DNA of 64,000 nt from Janthinobacterium sp. Marseille (GTDB lineage Bacteria > Pseudomonadota > Gammaproteobacteria > Burkholderiales > Burkholderiaceae_D), in the NCBI RefSeq assembly GCF_000013625.1, contig NC_009659.1, forward strand, positions 1,736,001 through 1,800,000, written 5' to 3'. This document shows, piece after piece, positions 59,495 through 64,000 of the stretch. The position numbers were made by a program, and so were the translations under genes. The stretch's first letter is position 1. The number at the start of each line of letters is the position of its first letter. The notes beneath the pieces were generated by a model. The model was given only the letters and a program-made list of their open reading frames with translations. It made no database searches and had not been told where the DNA came from.

Positions 59495-60238
59495 TCAGTT
59501 GTTCCCGCCGCCACCGCCGCCTGAAAATACACCTGTGGCGCTAGCGTTGTAATTACCGTTTTGAGTAGCATCCGCATTCACGGTAAAGCTTGCATTTCCA
59601 TACATCGCCACTGCGTTGGTGTTTGCATTACTGCTGCCGTCGGTCGAGCCCTCGGCTCTGGCTTGGTTGCCGTACCAGGCATTTGCAGGAATGGCCGTAG
59701 CTTCTGCATTATTACGAGCGTTTCCATCCGAATACACCTGTACAGAACCGTCGTTTGTGACAGTGGTCGAACCGCTGGAATAAATACTGACGTTTGACTG
59801 GACATCAGCATGGCCATGCGTCTCGGGAGCCACATAAGGTTCAGGCCAGACGGGGCTAACAGAAACTGCCTGGGCTGCGGATGCATTTCCAAGTTGTGAG
59901 GCTGCAGCGTTAGCACTGCCGACACCAGCACCATATGAGCTCATTGATGAACTGCCATTCGACTGGAGTCCTACGATTACCTGACCCATGCTTTGGTCAG
60001 GTGCGATGTATTGGCTACCTAGCGCGCTGGTATTGTTTGCAGACGAGGCATACGCGTTGTGACTGGAGTAACTACCCGGGACACTGGCGGTAGACACACT
60101 GCGTGCTGACGTGCTCGATACTGATGAAGTGGTAAAGGAATTTGTTGGAAGTACTGTAGTTTGTGCTTGTACGGCATTGCAATATGCCAGCACGCCACAG
60201 CACAGGCTAGCGGTAAGCAGGAACGTTTTATTTTTCAT
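59495..60238 (-). CDS. Exported Ser/Asn/Ala-rich low-complexity protein
   Basis: A 247-residue protein with a signal peptide (about 1-25, ending NAVQAQ) and a mature region dominated by Ser, Asn, Ala, Thr and Gly, ending in GGGGGGNN. It shares PEPYV with the neighbour at 58677 and NASAAQ with the protein at 35983. Alternating patterns such as NASFTVNADATQNGNYNASATG are compatible with beta-strand stacking. Its ATG lies seven bases after the stop of the previous gene, so they are probably translated from one mRNA. Confidence 0.7.
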   Translation of the reverse strand: MKNKTFLLTASLCCGVLAYCNAVQAQTTVLPTNSFTTSSVSSTSARSVSTASVPGSYSSHNAYASSANNTSALGSQYIAPDQSMGQVIVGLQSNGSSSMSSYGAGVGSANAAASQLGNASAAQAVSVSPVWPEPYVAPETHGHADVQSNVSIYSSGSTTVTNDGSVQVYSDGNARNNAEATAIPANAWYGNQARAEGSTDGSSNANTNAVAMYGNASFTVNADATQNGNYNASATGVFSGGGGGGNN

Positions 60239-60245
60239 AAGTACA

Positions 60246-60725
60246 TCACTTATCGCCCGGCAAACAGGCCGCCTGTTTAGGCTTTACCACTGTGCGAGTT
60301 TTCTTCTTGAGCACAGGGGCACTGTAGTTTTGCATCGGTGCTGATTTGGGAATGGGCACTGGCAGGAGTGGGGCGGTGACTTGTGTCGGCGGCTCTTTAA
60401 GCAAAGGTCGGAAATAGAGATATTCCGCGCGCCCAAGTTTAGGTTGCCATTCATAACCCTGGCATTGCAAGCCTTTTATAGTCTTTACACAAGGTACATC
60501 CACCACACGTGGCCATATGGTGGCTGCGGTCGGATGGCCAGGCAGGTATTGCGGTGCATGGTACAGGTCGTTACCCATAGAGCTAGCGTTTTCCATACCC
60601 TGGACTCCAGGTGTGCCAGAGCCATATTCGTTGCGCAGGATATCTGCATCCAGCGCAAAAGCGTGCGTGCAAGCAGTCACAGCAACTACTGACGTGGCGA
60701 CGCCCAGGACAATCTTGTTCCACAT
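60246..60725 (-). CDS. Exported hypothetical protein
   Basis: A 159-residue protein with a signal peptide (about 1-24, ending THAFA). The mature part is not low-complexity: QYLPGHPTAATIWPRVVDVPCVKTIKGLQCQGYEW, then AEYLYFRPLLKEPP and a proline-rich, strongly basic end (KKKTRTVVKPKQ). Two cysteines near the middle could form a disulfide, with one more near the end. It could be an assembly or anchoring factor for its low-complexity neighbours; this is only inference. AGGAG precedes the ATG. Confidence 0.65.
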   Translation of the reverse strand: MWNKIVLGVATSVVAVTACTHAFALDADILRNEYGSGTPGVQGMENASSMGNDLYHAPQYLPGHPTAATIWPRVVDVPCVKTIKGLQCQGYEWQPKLGRAEYLYFRPLLKEPPTQVTAPLLPVPIPKSAPMQNYSAPVLKKKTRTVVKPKQAACLPGDK

Positions 60726-60763
60726 TGCTTCTTCTCCTAAGGAGGGGTTGGATTGTTCCGGAC

Positions 60764-61354
60764 TTAGTTCATTGCTTGTTCAAGCGAACGATGACTTGTA
60801 TCAGCCGCCGTCGCTTTCCTGGCCTCTTCGTCGCGCTTCGTTTGCGGACAAACGAAACCAGTCAACTCGAGTGCTTCGCGATTGTCCTTGTCCATGCACA
60901 TACGCGCCATAGCAGCACCTTTCATGCCCATGTTCCAAAGTTCACGTGCATTCTTGATCATGACGCAGTTGTCATCGACGTAGGTTTTACCCAGGGAGAT
61001 ACCCAGGCCGGGAGCCGCGACGGCTCCCGAAGCCGAGCCCATGCAAGTATCGTTCGAGCTGGTGAGCGGTGCGGAATTCATCGAAGGAACATTGCGTATG
61101 GTTTGTGTTCCGCCGTAATAAACATTTTGGGTACCCACTTGTTCGCCACTACCGGAAGTTGCAGCACCGGCAGCGCCCGACGGCGTTTGTACCGATAGAT
61201 TGATCGTCTGGTTGTTACCGGCATTCGAAGCTTCCGATTGGGTCTGCGAGGTGGAAGTGGATTGCGAGCCGCTAGTCGGTATTGTTTGTGCGAAGACACA
61301 GAGCGAAGTGGTGGTGGTCAGCAGGGCAAGCACCAGGGATTTAACTTTAGACAT
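60764..61354 (-). CDS. Exported protein with four-cysteine DTCMGSAS domain
   Basis: A 196-residue protein with a signal peptide (about 1-22, ending CVFAQ), a Ser/Thr/Gln/Asn-rich segment (23-75) and a domain at about 80-175. The domain has YYGGTQTIRNVP, SNDTCMGSAS, LGISLGKTYVDDNCV, MGMKGAAMARMC and NREALELTGFVCP. Its four cysteines and flanking motifs match the protein at 35148-35891. It is the first gene of the four-gene run and follows a 565-bp control region with the second copy of the 107-bp repeat. The family is unknown to me. Confidence 0.75.
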   Translation of the reverse strand: MSKVKSLVLALLTTTTSLCVFAQTIPTSGSQSTSTSQTQSEASNAGNNQTINLSVQTPSGAAGAATSGSGEQVGTQNVYYGGTQTIRNVPSMNSAPLTSSNDTCMGSASGAVAAPGLGISLGKTYVDDNCVMIKNARELWNMGMKGAAMARMCMDKDNREALELTGFVCPQTKRDEEARKATAADTSHRSLEQAMN

Positions 61355-61491
61355 CTTATAACCTACTAAATAATTTGTATTTCAAAAAAGGGAGGCGATG
61401 GCGCGCAACACCGGCAGGTAGCGCTTGCAGGCATTTCCCATTTTTGCTTCATGTTCTGATGGAGTTTTTATGCCTTTAAATCAGGCAAACG

Positions 61492-61598
61492 AAAAATACA
61501 ATGAACATGCAAATAGATAGGTTAACGTATGAAAATAAAGCGATCTAATAGCGACATTTTTTGTCAACAATCGTAGTTAAATTTCCGCATTGAAATTT
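61492..61598. repeat. 107-bp repeat, copy 2
   Basis: Gap-free match to 58467-58573 (about 87 of 107 identical by hand count). It lies 138 bp upstream of the ATG of the first exported-protein gene. The terminal hairpin is AAATTTC-CGCATT-GAAATTT. Confidence 0.8.
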
Positions 61599-61605
61599 AG
61601 TGCTT

Positions 61606-61633
61606 AAATAAATTTCTGAGCAGAAATTTATTT
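61606..61633. promoter_or_regulatory. Perfect 28-bp palindrome
   Basis: AAATAAATTTCTG-AG-CAGAAATTTATTT has 13-base arms with no mismatch and begins eight bases after repeat copy 2. It suits a dimeric regulator or a cruciform site. It lies 250 bp upstream of the exported-protein operon on the minus strand. Confidence 0.6.
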
Positions 61634-61919
61634 GCGTGCGCAGGTATCTTGCTGGAGCAGAAAAGAAAAAAATGTGGAGCGAAGTTGGCAGTTGAGGTGC
61701 GGATGCCGGGGCGAGGGAAGTGCTTAAGGCTGCGGGCAGGAGGAGCTCCGCCAGGGATGCGGTATCGAAACGGAGGGGGAAGTGAAAAACTCTTTCAACA
61801 TTGATACCGACTTTTGCCAGACGTGATGTGACCAGTCGCAATGACTTGTTACCGGCAACCGGGTTCAGGCATCACGGCTGATGCGGACCTGCTTTAGTCG
61901 TGCGTCAACGAAGTGCAAC

Positions 61920-64000
61920 TTACCATTTGATGCGCATGCCTATCGTTCCGCCGTATCCATGCGAATCGGCACTGGCCAGGCTGGCGTTGTAGCTGGCTTC
62001 TCCGTAGATAGAGTACTTGTCATTATTCCAGTTGTACGAACCGCCGAAACCAATTCCCGCCCACAACCGGTCGTTGCTATTGGCGAAAGTCTGACCGCCG
62101 ACTGTGACTGACGTGCCATCAAAGAATTCGTTATATAAACTGGCGATGCCATAAAGGCGAGTTCTGTTTTCCTGATATTCAAGGCTCATGCCCAGGCGAC
62201 CTTGCAAGCTATCATCACGCCCATGCCTGACTGACGCACCAAAGACGTCGTTGAAGTCCTTGAAGCTTGCTTTTGAATAGCTCAGTTGGACTTGCGGTGT
62301 CACAGACCAATTGCTATTCATCTTGACGCGCTTGCCGCTCTCGACCGACCAGGCCTGGCCGAAGGCATTGTTGTCGCTTTTAAGGCTATGCACCGAATTG
62401 GCAGACAGGTTGCTGCTGTACCAGGTCAGCTGCGCTGCGCCATCTACATAAAAACCGTTTTCACCATACCAGGTCAGCGTGCCGCCAATGCCGTAGCCGT
62501 CGGTGGAAATGTTGCCGGAGCCATAGTTGCCGACACCATAACGCCAGGATGTTTTGGCGCTGCCATGCACATAGTGCAGGAGGGCGCTGCCGACGAGTTT
62601 GCCCTTGTTGTTTTCCGTGAGCAGGGCATCGATGCCACCCTGCATTTTGTATGTGTCGTACTGATAGTCACTGCCGGAAGTGGAATCTTTCGGTGTCATC
62701 CGGTTATGTCCGCCTTCTACCCGTACCCACATACCATTCGTTTCGGTAAACGTCCCCGTTACGCCGCGCCCATTGTCTTTGGCAGACGAACTGCTGCCAT
62801 CATTCCAGAAACGATTGCCGACCCTTTGCTGTAGTGTCGGCAAACCATTCAGTCCCAACAGGATTTGCGGATAGGCTTCGTAGCTGGGTACACCGGGTTG
62901 GTATAGTGGCGTGCCAGGTGCGTTTAGCAAAGCGGAGCGCAGGTACCAATTGCCATCTGCAGGCGTGGATGCACCTCCCGCATAGAGACGGTATGCGTAT
63001 GCGCCCGCCACGACAGCTTGCTGACCCTCGAAGGTGGTAGTGCCTACCAGTGAAAAGGTGCCGTTGGAGGCACCCTGTACTTCAATAATTCTGATGCCTT
63101 CTGTTGTTTGCGCCCCAGCTCCGCCGAAGTTCGTTACCGTGACCGGCGTGGCACCCGAGGTGCTGCCCGTGATGACCAGACGATCAGTGGCGGAGCTGTC
63201 GTCTCCCAGTTGCGTCCTGATTTCGATACTGCCGCCCGCGGGTGTGTAATTGCCGGCGATGGTGAGTGTACCGAGGCTGCCGCTGTGACCAGGAGCGATA
63301 ACACCACTATTGGTGGTAACACCGACTTGGCCGATACCGGTCAGGCGTCCGCCGGACTGTACGTCGATAGTGCCGCCGAGGATGCCGTCCATTTGCAGCG
63401 TACCTGCACTGACTGCGGCGTTGCCGATAAAGGTAGAACTATCGCCTGTGAGTATCAGCGTGCCGGCACCCAGTTTATTAAAGGTGGAGGTGCCGGTAAA
63501 AGCGGTACTGATAGCGATGGTGTACGTGTTGCTATCGAACCATGCGCCTTCGCTTCCGACAGTCAATCCCGTGAAACCATTCAGGAAATTGGCTTCATCA
63601 CGGTTAGCGCGCAGTATGCCGCCATTGAGGTCGAGGTTGACGGTGCCGACTCCGGAAACGACGGATCCGGTTTCGACTATGCCGCGTCCGGTGGCATCAC
63701 CGTTGATGTGCAGGGTGCCGCTACTGGTAGCAGTATTGGCGATATGAACATTATCACCAACTTTTACCAGGCCGCCTTTTTCGACGGTCACCGTGCCGGA
63801 ACCATCAACGCCGACGATCAGATCATCGCTTACGCTTAATGTAGAGGCATTGCCGGTGCTGCTTGATACGGTAACCGTACCTTGCGCGCCGGCGAAGTAG
63901 CCAAGATAGATCGTTGCAGCCGAAGCCGGGCCGCTGAATCCAACGGTGCTTACCGAGGCGCCTTCCAGGACTTCCAGTTCACCGGTTCCAATGTAACCCA
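61920..64000 (-). CDS. Autotransporter with C-terminal beta-barrel, 5' part missing
   Basis: The gene is open to the right edge; about 693 codons are visible. The passenger part shows beta-helix repeats such as GAGTLILTGDSSTFIGNAAVSAGTLQMDGILGG and GRLTGIGQVGVTTNSGVIAPGHSGSLGTLTIAGNYTPAGG, the passenger-associated repeats of type V secretion. The last 300 or so codons form the outer-membrane barrel (GVTGTFTETNGMWVRVEGGHNRM to GGTIGMRIKW), ending in an aromatic residue as barrels do. The protein would be displayed or released at the cell surface. The end of the gene is 565 bp upstream of the exported-protein operon on the same strand. Confidence 0.92.
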   Translation of the reverse strand, partial: GYIGTGELEVLEGASVSTVGFSGPASAATIYLGYFAGAQGTVTVSSSTGNASTLSVSDDLIVGVDGSGTVTVEKGGLVKVGDNVHIANTATSSGTLHINGDATGRGIVETGSVVSGVGTVNLDLNGGILRANRDEANFLNGFTGLTVGSEGAWFDSNTYTIAISTAFTGTSTFNKLGAGTLILTGDSSTFIGNAAVSAGTLQMDGILGGTIDVQSGGRLTGIGQVGVTTNSGVIAPGHSGSLGTLTIAGNYTPAGGSIEIRTQLGDDSSATDRLVITGSTSGATPVTVTNFGGAGAQTTEGIRIIEVQGASNGTFSLVGTTTFEGQQAVVAGAYAYRLYAGGASTPADGNWYLRSALLNAPGTPLYQPGVPSYEAYPQILLGLNGLPTLQQRVGNRFWNDGSSSSAKDNGRGVTGTFTETNGMWVRVEGGHNRMTPKDSTSGSDYQYDTYKMQGGIDALLTENNKGKLVGSALLHYVHGSAKTSWRYGVGNYGSGNISTDGYGIGGTLTWYGENGFYVDGAAQLTWYSSNLSANSVHSLKSDNNAFGQAWSVESGKRVKMNSNWSVTPQVQLSYSKASFKDFNDVFGASVRHGRDDSLQGRLGMSLEYQENRTRLYGIASLYNEFFDGTSVTVGGQTFANSNDRLWAGIGFGGSYNWNNDKYSIYGEASYNASLASADSHGYGGTIGMRIKW

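Larger units (their letters stand above)
61355..61919. other. Gene-free control region ahead of the exported-protein operon
   Basis: No convincing gene is seen. It contains the second 107-bp repeat copy (61492-61598) and a 28-bp perfect palindrome (61606-61633). The side toward 61919 also holds the region downstream of the autotransporter gene. No clear intrinsic terminator was found for the autotransporter. Confidence 0.5.

Noticed and set aside
62286..62834. Long plus-strand frame opposite the autotransporter
   Set aside because: It is antisense to a clear barrel domain and has no ribosome binding site or recognisable domain.

Overview
The window looks like chromosome of a betaproteobacterium of the family Oxalobacteraceae (Herminiimonas/Janthinobacterium type). 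This is inferred from the gene families, the moderate GC content and the protein sequences as I recognise them; no search was possible. There is no rRNA, complete tRNA, CRISPR array, integrase or complete insertion sequence.

Layout. 1-7.2 kb: the start of a dadA-like oxidoreductase gene (cut by the edge), a 49-residue membrane protein, an AI-2E/PerM-type exporter, a DoxX protein, purL and a repeat-like intergenic element. 7.2-10.9 kb: a tight minus-strand operon selO-msrB-yciB-bolA-ppiC. 11-16.2 kb: a complete branched-chain amino acid ABC transporter (livKHMGF order). 16.2-25.3 kb: katG with a candidate OxyR site, a glyoxalase-fold protein, a flavodoxin-like reductase facing an HxlR regulator, a DHA2 efflux pump facing an XRE/MmyB-type regulator, a phospholipase D-family lipoprotein, a small YjfB-like motility gene behind a textbook sigma-28 promoter, and a DUF924 gene. 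25.3-32.5 kb: a TetR regulator and a MexEF-OprN-like RND efflux operon. 32.8-37.1 kb: DUF4197 and GlxA-type genes, then an orphan IS3-OrfA-like gene and two glycine-rich exported proteins.

37.2-48.4 kb: a run of regulator/target pairs (three LysR genes beside an oxidoreductase, an SDR and an EamA transporter), a diguanylate cyclase with a VanY-type peptidase, an adenine/adenosine deaminase, a GNAT acetyltransferase, a chromosomal AadA-type nucleotidyltransferase and a membrane-anchored Mrr-like nuclease. 48.5-56.9 kb: MarR-ClC channel, PAS and HPP-CBS proteins, an L-lactate dehydrogenase-family enzyme, an MFS pump with a divergent SufR-like regulator over a perfect palindrome, and a 2OG-Fe(II) oxygenase.

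56.9-64 kb is the most unusual part. It holds a response regulator whose receiver has lost the phosphorylation site, a small HTH-like protein, four consecutive exported proteins (two of them Ser/Gly/Asn/Tyr-rich), and an autotransporter running off the right edge, all on the minus strand. A 107-bp gap-free repeat occurs in the regions upstream of the HTH-like gene and of the four-gene operon. The first product of this operon is a paralogue of the exported protein at 35.1 kb. Both carry a four-cysteine domain with the signature DTCMGSAS, and both loci pair this protein with low-complexity secreted proteins. I infer a two-locus surface or extracellular-matrix system that I do not recognise; its function is not shown by the sequence.
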